The notes under the pieces are model-generated. The model saw only the letters and a program-made list of their open reading frames with translations. It made no database searches and was not told the DNA's origin. Of a DNA stretch of 64,000 bases, positions 12,501-22,500 are shown one piece after another. Positions within the stretch are counted from its first letter, which is position 1. Each line of letters opens with the position of its first letter. Source of the stretch: Siphonodentalium dalli (taxonomy: Eukaryota; Mollusca; Scaphopoda; Gadilida; Siphonodentaliidae). The position numbers and the translations under genes are program-made. The stretch lies in the NCBI GenBank assembly GCA_032622095.1, contig CP136065.1:151783577-151847576 (forward strand). Reading direction: 5' to 3'.

Positions 12501-13704
12501 TTAAGAACGCAACATGTGGTTGCTTTATGAAGCAAACAGCTGGTCATTCCATTTAGTAAAAGTGTTTAGCATGTTCCATAGCTTGGTCACTTAAATCAGA
12601 TCAGCTGCTAAATGTTCATAACAAATTTTGAAAACCATGTTCAATCTCTACATTTCTGTTGATTAGAGCCCAATCGTTACCTGAGTTTTGGTAAAGCACA
12701 CCAATTTCCAAGGTATGTGTTGTGTGTCAGGGTCAATACATTCTCAGCAGCTATTTCCAGCTAATACAATTGTGCGTGGTCAATTGTGCTCAATCAGAGT
12801 CAGTCAGAGCATGCGGATAGTTCTATACGAGAATAAATCTCGTCTTCGACTCAATTGATCTGGCAAAAGAACTATGCTCTATAACCCTTACTTATTAAAA
12901 TAAATTTCAAACTAACATGCAATTCAACATTAGAATACCATAAAAGACATACTGCTCTCCTGTTAGCTATAGTTTAAATGAACTGCCACATTGCGCTCAT
13001 TTACAATGATATAAATGTGATATTATGTCATCCAATCTATAGCCATTTTGGCAGCCATCTCATATAAAAGGCAGTGAAATCAATATAAAAAGGATGAACT
13101 ACTCATAAATACATGTATTTATTCATATCATAGCATTTGCTATCCTTGTTTACAGCAGTGTTTGCACTACTAATCAATTACCTTAAAATTTATGATTTTG
13201 TCAAAATCTTGGTTATTGAGAAAATGTCAGTTTTTCAATCTACGGCCAATACATTCCATCCAAAACCTTGTTGAACACTCGTGGGTGGAAGCACAATGGT
13301 GCCGATACTTTAAAGTTGAAAAAAAACTCTATATGTTGCACTATTTTAAATATTCTTGACTTTGCTCAATTTTTGCTAATTTTGAAGTCGGCCATTTTGG
13401 ATTTTCAGGGTCAAGAGCTCCTTGAAGGTCAATCCCGTTCTAAAATGCTATAGAAAGTATCATAAATGATATCTCTATGTGGCATTAATCCATATAGGAC
13501 ATTAAAATTCTAATTGGAGGGTCAACTTTGAGAAAAAAGAGCTGAACCCCAAAATTGTGGTTCAGGCCCTTAAAAATAGAATTTGGGCCCCTTTTATCAA
13601 AAATCGGTCGGCACCACTGAATTCCTCATCGAAAAGTACTCTAGAATCAGTATCAAACAGAAAGTGGTTGGATATTCCCAAAAGAGCCCAGTTGTGAGAC
13701 CGAC
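9522..13704. mobile_element. 4.2 kb long-inverted-repeat element flanked by TA
   Basis: Left arm 9522 to about 10310 and right arm about 12920 to 13704 are imperfect inverted repeats of roughly 790 bp, about 80 percent alike by eye. They start GTCGGTCTCACAACTGGGCT, and matching landmarks include GTGGTGCCGACCGATTTTTG, ACCTTCAAGGAGC and ATGAGTAGTTCATCCTTT. TA dinucleotides sit at both outer ends (9520-9521 and 13705-13706), consistent with a TA target duplication. The central 2.6 kb has no transposase-like ORF. The superfamily is not determined. It lies in the intron between exons 8217-8396 and 16335-16592. Confidence 0.8.
11290..11690. repeat. dispersed repeat with two tandem ~145 bp units and a GGAC-type tail
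   Basis: Two units share CATATT(T/C)GAACTTGATCTGTA, ACCAAATTTGGTTCAG and TCAATCTAAAGTTATCATC. They are followed by a CGGATGGACGGATGAC tail. Closely similar phrases (CCCATATTCGAACTCGATCT, CATAACTC) recur at 38880-39400, 41520-41620 and 41940-42290, so this is one dispersed family. No coding potential. Confidence 0.7.
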
Positions 13705-13759
13705 TAATTAGGCCACATTAACTTAATTATATGTTTCTCAGGTACTTTTATTTTCAAAA

Positions 13760-13912
13760 CAAGGGGGGAGGCAGGTATTTATTTTTATTATTATAGACCA
13801 AAATTTACCGGGAGGCAGGTTTTTATGTCTTAATTTTTATGGGGAAAATTTTGCGGGAGGCAGGTTTTTATACATGACTTTTTACAACAAATTTTATATT
13901 GGGAGGTGCGCT
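13760..13912. repeat. short tandem GGGAGGCAGGTTTTTAT repeats
   Basis: Three or four copies of a (C/G)GGGAGGCAGGTTTTTAT-like unit lie just inside the left TIR. A related inverted fragment (AAAAACCTG..CCTGCC) appears at about 26780-26880, followed by GTGTGGCCTTA, which suggests a decayed relative of this element there. Confidence 0.5.
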
Positions 13913-13994
13913 ACGAGATGCCTGTTCCAGATTCAAGATGATGCCAAAATGTGTCTCCCTTCATAGGTGGATGAAAAAATTGATATATAATATA

Positions 13995-14126
13995 CTACAT
14001 GCAGTACATGTATGGCAAATTGATATTAATAACATTGACTGAACTGAATTATTTAAGTGATATTTAAAATATTCAGTTCAGTCAATGTTATTAATATCAA
14101 TTTGCCATACATGTACTGCATGTAGG
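13995..14126. repeat. long hairpin
   Basis: Arms of about 55 bp are almost perfect inverted copies, beginning ACATGCAGTACATGTATGGC and ending in TGACTGAACTGAAT. They are separated by a loop of about 20 bp. It sits near the left end of the TTA-flanked element and would extrude as a cruciform or form a long RNA hairpin if transcribed. Confidence 0.85.
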
Positions 14127-14293
14127 AGAACTAGTTTTTAATATACAGCATGGAGATATATTCGACATATTGAGCTTCCTGTAGCAACGAGAAGAACTTG
14201 TAGTTTACAAACTTTCATGTTTGCAGATTGAAAACCCTTGAATTTTGGGGTTAAATTAAAATATGACTGGCTGTTTTGATTTTGATTGAAATT

Positions 14294-14596
14294 TTAATGT
14301 AAAATAAAAAGTGAATGGAAGGTGCAGGTTTTTCGTATATTTATTTGGAAGAAGCGGCCAAATATGTCCGCAACTTCAGCCGCCTTCAGCTCCATCGATA
14401 CACGGTCGAACTCATCCCTCTTTCGTTTGGAAACACTGCCATTTACAGAACTCTCTTCACATTCACAATGAACGGAATTATCCTTCATAAAATTGTCAGC
14501 AACCGTTTGTGTTGTGTCGGAAGTGTCTATGTTGATTATCCTCCATGGAATCAATACATGTCCATTTTCAATCACGCAAATATTTAGCAGCGCCAT
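14294..14596 (-). CDS. unrecognised 100-residue ORF within the TTA-flanked element
   Basis: The frame starts MALLNICVIENGHVLIPWRI and continues through an acidic and cysteine-containing part (HCECEESS) to a basic and amphipathic part (SKRKRDEFDRVSMELKAAEV). The composition looks protein-like rather than random, and the region upstream is locally CpG-rich (GGGCGGGCGG tract at 14787-14817). No known domain is recognised, and it is not the MYB-like or DDE protein expected of PIF/Harbinger. No convincing donor site lies in the 3' half, so it is either a complete small ORF or a chance or degraded exon. Function is unknown. Confidence 0.3.
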   Translation of the reverse strand: MALLNICVIENGHVLIPWRIINIDTSDTTQTVADNFMKDNSVHCECEESSVNGSVSKRKRDEFDRVSMELKAAEVADIFGRFFQINIRKTCTFHSLFILH

Positions 14597-14937
14597 GTTT
14601 TTGAGGTGGTGCGTTCGATATGCGTTCGGAGTAGGAAGTAGAGTTATCCCTCTTACTCAATGACCGGCTAACTGCAGTTACACACATGATATAAACTGAA
14701 CACGCGGGTGCACATTTATAGCAGGCGGCGGTCACTTTATTAGTCAAGTTTTTTTCCAAAACTCGACTTATAGTTTGATGAGGGACGGGCGGGCGGCGGA
14801 CGGGCGGGCGGGCGGCGTGTTTTGCTTTATAACTCAACCGTTTATTGACGGATTAAAAAAATAATTTGGTGTGTGAGTACATATCCGTGCACGTAAGCTG
14901 CAGACAAAAAATCGGGTTCGTCCGCACATTTATTACA

Positions 14938-15775
14938 GAGTTATGGCCCTTTGCCATTTTTCACTGATTTTAGGCTCGTTAGCGCAACAACTTCAACAAA
15001 CGTTATCTGATTCGATTGAAATTTGGGATATAGGTGTCTCCCAAGAATATCTCGGAAGAGTTCGAAAACCGGCCTGGTCCGATAAAATTTGATAAAGTTA
15101 TGGCCCTTAATTAGTCAATTTTCACGAATTTTCAGCTTGTTAGCGCGATAACTTCAACAAACGTTATCCGATTTGATTGAAATTTGGTATATAGGTGTCT
15201 CCCAAGAATATCTCGGATGAGTTCGAAAACCGGCCTGGTCCGATAAAATTTGATAGAGTTATGGCCCTTAATTAGTCATTTTTCATGAATTTTCAGCTCG
15301 TTAGCGCGATAACTTCAACAAACATCATCCTATTTGATTGAAATTTTGATATATAGGTGTCTCCCAAGAATACCTCGGACGAGTTAGAAAACCGGCCCGG
15401 TCCAATAAAATTTGATAGAGTTATGGTCCTTAAGTAGTCATTTTGTACGAATTTTGAGCTCGTTAGCGCGATAACGTCAACAAACGTCATCCGATTCAAC
15501 TAAAATTTGGTATATAAGTGTCTTCCAATAATATCCTGGACTAGTTCGAAAACCAGCCTGGCCCAATAAAATTTGATAGAGTTATGGCCCTTAATTAGTC
15601 ATTTTTCGTGAATTTTTAGCTCGTTAGCGCGATAACTTCAACAAACGTCCTCCGATTTGTTTAAAATTTGGAATAGACATACTTGCCAAGAATATTTCGG
15701 ACGAGTTCGAAAACCAGCCTGGCCCGATAAAATTTGATGGAGTTATGGCCCTTAATTAGTCATTTTTCGATTTTA
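14938..15775. repeat. ~160 bp tandem array (five units)
   Basis: The landmarks GTTATGGCCCTTAATTAGTC, AGCTCGTTAGCGCGATAAC and AACCGGCCTGG recur about every 160 bp five times. Units differ by scattered substitutions. The array lies inside the 13711-15959 element. No open frame is maintained across the units. Confidence 0.85.
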
Positions 15776-16334
15776 CCTATTAATTAGTCTACCGATACTG
15801 ATGCACACCAATTGGCGGTAGCCACCGAAAACGAGACACAGCATCTCTGATGCCACCTCTTGTATACTTTTTATTTTCGTTGTCGAATAAAAAGCTCCCA
15901 GTGGCAGATTTTTAAGGGGGGCGGCGGTGCCTGAGAAACATAATTAAGTTAATGTGGCCTTAGATTAGCGCTTTGAATGCAAACTGAGATTTTGCATGGG
16001 GGGGGGTGGTCCTCGAAGGAAAGCCTAATCCCAAATTGTTGTCAAAAACTTTACGGCCCACGAGCTTACTGATGGGTATATGTAGTACCCTAAACTGTTT
16101 AGAAGTGGTTTCTAAACATGTTTATTTGCCACAAAAACGGTGTCATAAAGTATCTGCAAACAAAAATTCCTCACCTCGGATTCTGTTACTTCTGGTTTTC
16201 GTTTGTGTTCGCTACATGCCTACAAATAGTATCTACGTTTTGGAATAAGCGCATACATATTTTATTGGTACTCAAGAGTATGTTTATTCCTGAGGCTGCT
16301 ATGAAAATACTTAATAGTGTTGTTTATTTTGTAG

Positions 16335-16592
16335 GCCAGAATAATGAATGATCCAGATATTATGGAATTACCCATTGGATCAACTCATGGATTCGGAACA
16401 TCTGAAGCTGTGGCGAAATTCCATGGAATAATCGCAAATGGGGGAGTTCATCAGGGGAAGAGGCTTTTGTCTGAGGAACTGATCTCACAATTACAGAAAC
16501 CTCTTGTAAAAGGATACGAAAAGGCATATGGTTTGGACGTTATTTTTGGATTGGGAACAATAATGATAACTGCAATTGAGGGATCAGATAAG
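16335..16592 (+). CDS. serine beta-lactamase-like protein, internal exon
   Basis: The frame reads ARIMNDPDIMELPIGSTHGF, then GTSEAVAKFHGIIANGGVHQ, then GKRLLSEELISQLQKPLVKG. This corresponds to the 'ND-P-x-x-x-x-x-E-[IL]-P-x-x-x-G-x-G-T-[AS]-x-[AS]-[LV]-A-[KR]' segment of the EstB/LACT family, near the C-terminal third. The acceptor is TTTATTTTGTAG (ends 16334) and the donor is ATAAG|GTATGA (GT at 16593); both are good consensus sites. It begins and ends in phase 0 and splices in frame to 18880. The enzyme class is a serine hydrolase of the beta-lactamase fold; activity and substrate in animals are mostly unknown. Residues YGLDVIFGLGTIM lead into the conserved glycine-rich end encoded by the next exon. 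Confidence 0.88.
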
Positions 16593-16882
16593 GTATGAAA
16601 CAGCATTTTTATATGTCCAGTTTGAAAAAAAAGTTGTGTTATATCAGTCTGTCTGTTTGGTTTCCCACTGGTAACTCCAGTTTTGATTATTTGATTAGAA
16701 CTAACAAATTTGGTATCGCCAGATGACGCCTCTAACTGATAAATACAAAATAATTGATGTGTTTCTTTCTATAATAATTTTATTGCAAAAACTGTGGACC
16801 TATCAATGTTTATGTGTTGCCAAAAAATTTAATTGTGCTGAGAGGCTAACTAGAAAACAGAGGACTCCATTTGCACTGAGTG

Positions 16883-16903
16883 GTGGGGGGGGGGGGGGGG
16901 GGG
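16883..16903. repeat. poly-G tract
   Basis: An uninterrupted run of about 20 G lies in the intron after exon 16335-16592. Similar G or C runs occur at 26599-26612, 30103-30121, 43819-43836, 46567-46579 and 50798-50813. Lengths at such sites are unreliable in assemblies. Confidence 0.9.
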
Positions 16904-16974
16904 ACAAAGATGTTGGACCGTAATTAAGGCTTTAACATGAAACAGAAATCTGAGGATTTGTCCTCTGAACATCT

Positions 16975-18080
16975 TTCCCGACAAATACAATTTCAGAGAA
17001 TCCCCTGCCATTTTTAGCCCAACTTGACGGAGTTGGTCGTCTGTGTATACGTGCATGTGTGTGTCCATCAACAATTTCCTTTGGCACACCCTACAGGCCT
17101 CACCTGATCATCACCAAACTTCATAGGGATCTGTTTTTTCTGAATTTCTTTGAAAAATGTGGCCATCTTGGATTTCAGTTTTGAATCCATTAGCACACCC
17201 TACAGGCTACATCCCTCGCCCTATCTTCACCAAACGTCGTATGGATCTTCGGGGTGACCTCTAGATGGGAGCTTACCATTTGTTCGCGAATTTCATTGAA
17301 AAACATGGCTGCCAGTGGCCATCTTGGATTATACAGTTTGTATGACTAAATCCTTCAGCACACTACAGGTCGCGTCCCTCACCCGATTGTCATCAATCTT
17401 CATATGGTTCTTCCATATTGGATTTCAAAATTGGATCCATCGGCACAACATGCAGCCCACAATTATCGGCAAAAGGTTTTGAAAATTTATAAGCATGTTT
17501 GGGATCAGCTCTAGATGGCAGCTATTGTATTTGAACGATTTCAGATGAAAAACATGGCCACTGACAGCCATCTTGTATCTTACTCTTTGCATCACTAAAT
17601 CCTTGGTACACATGCCTTTTCTGATTGTTACTAAACTTTATATGTATCCTCTGGGGTGACCTCTTGATGGGAGCCTACCATTTATTCCGAATTCTGTTTA
17701 AAAACATGTCTGCCAGCAGCCATCTTGAATTTTACTTTGTTTGACTAAATCCTTTAGCACAACCTACAGGTCTCATCTCTCATCCGGTCATCACCAATTT
17801 TCAGAAGGATCTTTCGGATGACCTCCAGATAGGAGTTTACATTTTTTCCGAATTCTGTTAAAAACTTGGCTGCCAGTGGCCATCTTGGATTTTATTCTTT
17901 TTATGACTAAATCTTTTATCACACCCTACAGGTCACATCTCTCATCCGATCGTAACCGAACTTCATATGGATCTTTGGATTGTCCTCTAGATGGGAGCTT
18001 ACCATTTTTTCCAAATTCTTTTAAAAACATGGCTGCCAGCGGCCATCTTGTATTTTACTCTTTGTATGACTAAATCCATT
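16975..18080 (+). repeat. ~160 bp tandem repeat family with CCATCTTGGAT core
   Basis: Units share GGCTGCCAGYGGCCATCTTG, TATGACTAAATCC, CCTACAGGTC and GGGTGACCTCTAGATGGGAG, spaced about 160 bp apart, with six units here. The 5' end (TAGCCCAACTTGACGG..ACGTGCATGTGTGTGTCC) matches the inverted 3' end of the array at 20850-21600, so each is a whole dispersed element. Other members lie at 32950-33730 (inverted) and 36170-36620. The GCCATCTTG core resembles a YY1 binding motif. It sits in an intron of the beta-lactamase-like gene. Confidence 0.87.
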
Positions 18081-18139
18081 GGGTGTTTAGAATTACATAG
18101 ACATATCAACTTTCTGCATTCCCTATCGCTCCATTAACT

Positions 18140-18680
18140 GTAACATTTGACAATAGCCCCTATCCATGTTGAGCTTCAGGGTCATGGACACTTTCATTAT
18201 ATTATCCCTAAATACAGGTATTTTGTCGGAGTCATGGTCCTTGTCGACTTGGAATTTGCCAATATTTTTGTTTCCGGATTATAACTTTAGTTTTAGTTCT
18301 CTTGACTATTTTCAAATTTTGTATGTAGATTAACCACATGAAAATACAGCTCAAGTTATGTTCCTTGTCGACTTAGAATTTGCCGATTATTTTGGTTTCT
18401 GGGTGATAAATTTAGTTTTGGTAATAATTTGTTATATGGATTACTCATATGATAAAACAGGTCAAGCTCGAATTTGGGTTCCGTCCGCATATTTTGACCA
18501 GAGTTATGGTTCCTTGTTGTTATAATTTGACGATTATTTTTGTTTCCTGCTGCTTTAGTTATCGTTTTCTGTGTATTTTCAAATTTTACATATGGATTAC
18601 TTGTTATGGCCCTTTGTTGAAATTAACACAGGTTTATTTTGCCACACCCTGGCGATGGTCTTGTTGTTATATTTCACTTT
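18140..18680. repeat. ~125-135 bp tandem repeat units
   Basis: Phrases GGTCCTTGTCGACTT, GAATTTGCCRATTATTTT, TTTCYGG..ATAACTTTAGTTTT and CAAATTTTRYATATGGATTA repeat three to four times. A related partial unit lies at 22050-22240 (GTTTTGGTTTCCGGATAACT). No coding potential. Confidence 0.7.
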
Positions 18681-18879
18681 AAAGATGGTCTATCTCTTCC
18701 TGTAACAAGTTTTATATAGTTTCCTGGGTATAAAATAAGAAACATGACTGGCATGTCTGACGCAAATTATTATTGTACCTCTGAATCAAAACAGAAATTA
18801 TGGGAATAGATACAACATATTTAATTACAACATAATTAATTATGCGATGCAAAAAGGATATTTCCATTTTTATTTTCAG

Positions 18880-19125
18880 CCAAATTACATATTTGGGCAC
18901 CCTGGTTATGGAGGCCAGAATGGAGCTGCCGATACCAAGCGCAAAGTTGGATTTGCCTACGTATCAAACTTTATGAATCCTGATGCAGGAGCTGAACTAG
19001 AGGATCGATGGGTGACTTTATACGATTCTTTATATGAGTGTATAGACAAAATGGAAAACAGAACCTTACCTAGGAAGACCTACCATTTATCAACAGAATT
19101 CTTGCGCCAACACAGTAAATTATGA
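18880..19125 (+). CDS. serine beta-lactamase-like protein, terminal exon
   Basis: After the acceptor TTTTTATTTTCAG the frame reads PNYIFGHPGYGGQNGAADTK and then RKVGFAYVSNFMNP. The F-G-H-x-G-x-G-G-Q block followed by 'D..x..GFAY[VL][ST]N' is the C-terminal signature of the EstB/LACT family and contains the third active-site motif (HxG, equivalent to the KTG box of class C beta-lactamases). The exon joins in phase 0 to the exon ending at 16592. After it come 46 more residues (ending LSTEFLRQHSKL) and a TGA at 19123-19125. I therefore take this as the last coding exon. I did not find an unambiguous polyadenylation signal just downstream. Confidence 0.9.
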   Translation, partial: PNYIFGHPGYGGQNGAADTKRKVGFAYVSNFMNPDAGAELEDRWVTLYDSLYECIDKMENRTLPRKTYHLSTEFLRQHSKL

Positions 19126-19261
19126 CATAATTGATGATAATAGGTTGTTATTACTTACCTTTAGGTGATTTACAGGGATTTCTTGGTGAATTTAAAGTGG
19201 TAGTGTAACACCTGCGAATTACGTCCCCATTGAACGCATGCACATTTTGACTCGCTGCCAA

Positions 19262-19310
19262 TCTCGCATAAATGCGAGTTATCCAGTCGCTGCCAATAGC
19301 ACATTTATGC
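19262..19310. repeat. short hairpin CTCGCAT-AA-ATGCGAG plus partial repeat
   Basis: CTCGCATAAATGCGAG is a 7 bp stem with a 2 bp loop. The phrase CGCTGCCAAT(C/A) occurs on both sides of it, about 35 bp apart. It lies in the likely 3' UTR or intergenic DNA after the beta-lactamase-like gene. Confidence 0.5.
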
Positions 19311-19627
19311 GAATTCAGGGGTGCATCTGGTATAAGGGATGTGATTCTATTGTTTTGTTGCATTACGAAGGAGGTTCGGTTATTTTCTATAGAGCACTGG
19401 CATGCTGACAATTTAGAAGAAAGGTCAGTCAAGGTTATGCCACTCCTGAAGTTCTATGATTACAGCTAAAGCCAGAATAGAATAGACCATTGACTTTTGG
19501 TAGGATGCGATCGATATATGGTATATTTATTTACTATTTTATAATCCTGTATATATTTTCATAAGGGTTCGCATTATTAAATTTGGAACCGAAAAGCGAC
19601 ACCATCTAATTCAGTTCTTTTAGTATC

Positions 19628-19720
19628 ATGGTGGGGAAATCACGTGGTTTCAAGTCGAGGAGTATCACCCATTCAAAATGGCCGAGGCGATCGAAAACAC
19701 AACCAGAAACAAGGAAAAAG
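19628..19720 (+). CDS. candidate first exon of an unrecognised gene
   Basis: An ATG in good context (ATCATGG) opens a frame of exactly 31 codons, MVGKSRGFKSRSITHSKWPR then RSKTQPETRKK, that runs into a plausible donor AAAAG|GTAATA at 19721. The peptide is strongly basic, like an N-terminal nuclear or nucleolar signal. A second ATG at 19678 (AAAATGG) in another frame also stays open to the same GT (MAEAIENTTRNKEK). The AAAATGGCCG context also resembles the dispersed ATGGC repeats nearby, so it could be non-coding. No downstream exon was identified. Confidence 0.22.
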
Positions 19721-20700
19721 GTAATAAACTAGGATATGACATAGAGCATAAATGAAAGCAAATCCAAGATGGCCACCAAGGTCAAGTGACCCCTATGTCA
19801 TTGAATGGGTTTCCGCCGTGGCTGGTGATAGGTCATTGCCATATATACCCACATGTGAAGTTTCAACTAAATACATCAATAATTACCCGATAGTCATTGC
19901 ATTACCCACATATGCATAAAATACTTGTATTTACATTCAGAATGCTTGGCACCGGGGGTATGTCCATGTGGCAGCAAAAAAGTTATAAACTCTGCCTCAT
20001 GTTGGAAATGTTTTTGTTCATTTTGTTCATTCTTGTTTACAAAGGGCTTGGTTTGAACTTTCAAATATTTGCAAATATCAAAATGACTTACATCAGAGAT
20101 ATGGACAAGACTACAACATATTCTTGTTCGTAATTATAGCATTTTCTGAATCCTAATAGACCATGTTCAAATATATATTCTGAGGGTGTAAGAGATGACA
20201 TGGTTCCCACTATGAATTGATAATCAAATTCAAGCACTTTTCAAGCACCTGAATACGCATTTTCAAGCACCATATATGATACATGTCTAGCTCAATTTAA
20301 CTGTTAATAATAGTAGACAATTTGACAGTTACAATTATAGTTTTTTTAAGTGTTTGTCTGAATTGTCTCATTGTTCTACTAACTATACCAATACTAACAT
20401 AATAATTGAATTTATTCTGATACCATCTTATAAATTTCTAAATCAAATGATAATACTAAATAACTAGCTACTACATAATCTCTAATTAAATAAGTTGTTT
20501 GTCCCTGGCAGCTTCGCCCATCCCCGATACGTCGATATCCTTACATCACAGCATACATCGAGCCTTTCTGTTATTAGGTACCTGTTGCAGCCACGCCGCA
20601 TATCTATCATTATGCAGCCACGCAACATTGAACACACATTTCCCCATTGTATTTACAACAAAAGAAACCGTGCCATTCGCCAGCAACTGACCAGCATATC

Positions 20701-20732
20701 AATGAAAGTGTCAATGACACTGTAGCTCAACT
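20701..20732. repeat. copy of the 32 bp AATGAAAGTGTCAATGA motif
   Basis: This 32 bp block (AATGAAAGTGTCAATGACAC then TGTAGCTCAAC) recurs at 33443-33474 and, slightly diverged, at 32775-32806 next to the caspase splice acceptor. It appears to be an end of the dispersed ATGGC-core tandem-repeat element. Confidence 0.75.
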
Positions 20733-20849
20733 TAGGTAGGGGAATAATTTAATGGTTGACAGTAAATGGAGGAATAGGAAAGGTGCTAATTGAAATGTCT
20801 AAGTAAGACTAGATGTACATGTCAATATCAACATTCATGACAGGTTTCA

Positions 20850-21605
20850 TAATGATCGGATCAGGGATGTGGTGATTATGGTGTGCCAAAGGATTTATTG
20901 ATGCAAAGAGTAAATTCTAAAATGGCCACCGGCAGCCATGTTTTTTTCCGAATTACCCCAAAATGACCTGTTCCCATCTACAGCCTTTACAAATCTCATA
21001 ATGATCTGATCAAAGGTACGACCTGTGGCCTGTGCCAATGGATTTAGTCATGCAAAGAGTAAAATCCAAGATGGCTGCTGGCGGCCATGTTTTTCGGCTG
21101 AACGACCCCAAAATGACTCGTTTCTCATCTACATGTCATTGTTAACATCCATGACAAATATCATGAAGTTCTGACCAAAGTTACATCCTGTAGCCCGCAC
21201 CAAAGGATTTAGTCATGCAAAGAGTAAAATCCAATATGGCTACTGGCGGACATGTTTTTTAGCCAAACGACCCAAAAATCACTCGTTTCCATCTACATGT
21301 TAATATTGACATCCATGATACATGATCAGACGAACAGTACGACCTGTAGCCCGCGCCAATGGATTGAATTTTGAAATCCAAGATGGCCACCAGTGGCCAT
21401 GTTTTTAGGCCGAATGATCCCAAAATGACTCGTTCCCATCTACATGTCAATGTCAACATTCATGACAAATTTCATAAAGATCAGACCAAAGGTATGACCT
21501 GTAGCCCTCGTCAAAGGAAATTGTTGACGGACACATGCACACACGGACGTCGGACGCCAAACCATGGCAATAGCTCAAACTTACAAAGTATTAAAGTTGA
21601 GCTAA
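20850..21605 (-). repeat. ~160 bp tandem repeat family, inverted orientation
   Basis: Four units with AATCCAAGATGGCYRCYGG, TTTAGTCATGCAAAGAGTAA and CCATCTACATGTCAA. The array ends with GACGGACACATGCACACACG and CAAACTTACAAAGTA, the inverse of the start at 16975. It is internal to the TIR element 20199-21843. Confidence 0.82.
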
Positions 21606-22309
21606 TAACGCTGTTTTATCGCCGAAGTCACTATTTTGATCGATAAAACTGGCGATTTTGTGATAAATATTATGGCTAAATTATGAACTGACACACATAT
21701 TATTACATGTCAGTTATGATAATAAGTTTGAATTCATGACTTTTCAAGCACCCCTGATCAAATTCAAGCACTTTCAAGGGCTTGAAAACTGGAAAATATA
21801 ATCCAAGCACTTTCAATAAATTCAAGCACTAGTACGGACCCTGGATGAGTTCTAGTGTTGACAGTTCCAGTGAAAAAAAAAAGAAGTAAAATCGGAATCA
21901 TTACCTCACAAAAATTCAAATGATGTGTTTATCCATTATGAACAAAGTTGAATCGACATCTTATGAATGAAATGAACATTATGTAATGAAAAAACTGGCG
22001 TATTATGTGATTGGTCTAGCCGTCCATTCGTCTGTCCATCTAGCCGTCCCTCCATTAGCAGTTTTGGTTTCCGGATAACTTTAGTTGGGTTATATGTGAG
22101 TTTTCCAGACCAAAATACAGGTCAAGTTTTTCATTTTATGGATTTGGTCCGAATATTTTTTACTGACTCCTGGCTCTTTTTGAATTAGAATTTTCAATAT
22201 TTGCAGTTTCCAGATGATAACTTATAGTTTGGGTCATTTTATCGGAACCAAAGAAAATATCGATATAAAATCAATAATAATTGATGCATTTCCGAACAAG
22301 TGTCTTTAA

Positions 22310-22496
22310 CCCTTTGAGTGCCAGGTCGATTTTTGTATCAACCCATATACCCTGTGCCAATGCATTCTCTTATATATGCGAGTCGACCATTTTTTTTTAC
22401 AATTTTTTACAATTTTAATCATTTATTCTTATATTCTTTAACAGACTTATTTTGTAGGTTTAGGGCCGATGAGATCGGCCCCTGGCACTCAAAGGG
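22310..22496. mobile_element. short piggyBac-like TTAA MITE (CCCTTTGAGTGCCAGG)
   Basis: Perfect termini CCCTTTGAGTGCCAGG and CCTGGCACTCAAAGGG are bounded by TTAA at 22306-22309 and 22497-22500. Near the right end is the hairpin GGGCCGATGAGATCGGCCC. Its left half includes CCCTGTGCCAATGCATTCTC and TATATGCGAG, shared with the CCCTTTCATGA family. Only 187 bp, with no coding capacity. Confidence 0.9.
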
Positions 22497-22500
22497 TTAA

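Larger units (their letters stand above)
13711..15959. mobile_element. 2.25 kb TIR element with TTA duplication, PIF/Harbinger-like
   Basis: The left end GGCCACATTAACTTAATTAT runs into GTTTCTCAGG. The right end CCTGAGAAAC..GTTAATGTGGCC is its inverted copy, giving TIRs of about 34 bp. TTA flanks both ends (13708-13710 and 15960-15962), the 3 bp T(A/T)A duplication known for PIF/Harbinger elements. The interior holds a long hairpin, a 100-residue minus-strand ORF and a ~160 bp tandem array, but no recognisable DDE transposase. It abuts the right arm of the TA-flanked element. Confidence 0.68.
20199..21843. mobile_element. TIR element with TTCAAGCAC subterminal repeats
   Basis: The left end CATGGTTCCCACTA and the right end (read inverted) CAGGGTCCGTACTA match at most positions. 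Inside each end are several TTCAAGCAC(T/C) motifs, inverted with respect to each other only in part. A 5 bp repeat, GATGA, flanks the element (20194-20198 and 21844-21848), but no 8 bp duplication is found. The interior carries a ~160 bp tandem array (20850-21530) of the CCAAGATGGC family. Class II origin is likely; the superfamily is unsure. Confidence 0.5.

Noticed and set aside
14568-14837. 89-codon minus-strand ORF with Arg/Pro-rich segment
   Set aside because: It reads through the GGGCGGGCGG tract in a frame overlapping the better 14294-14596 ORF; likely a composition artefact.
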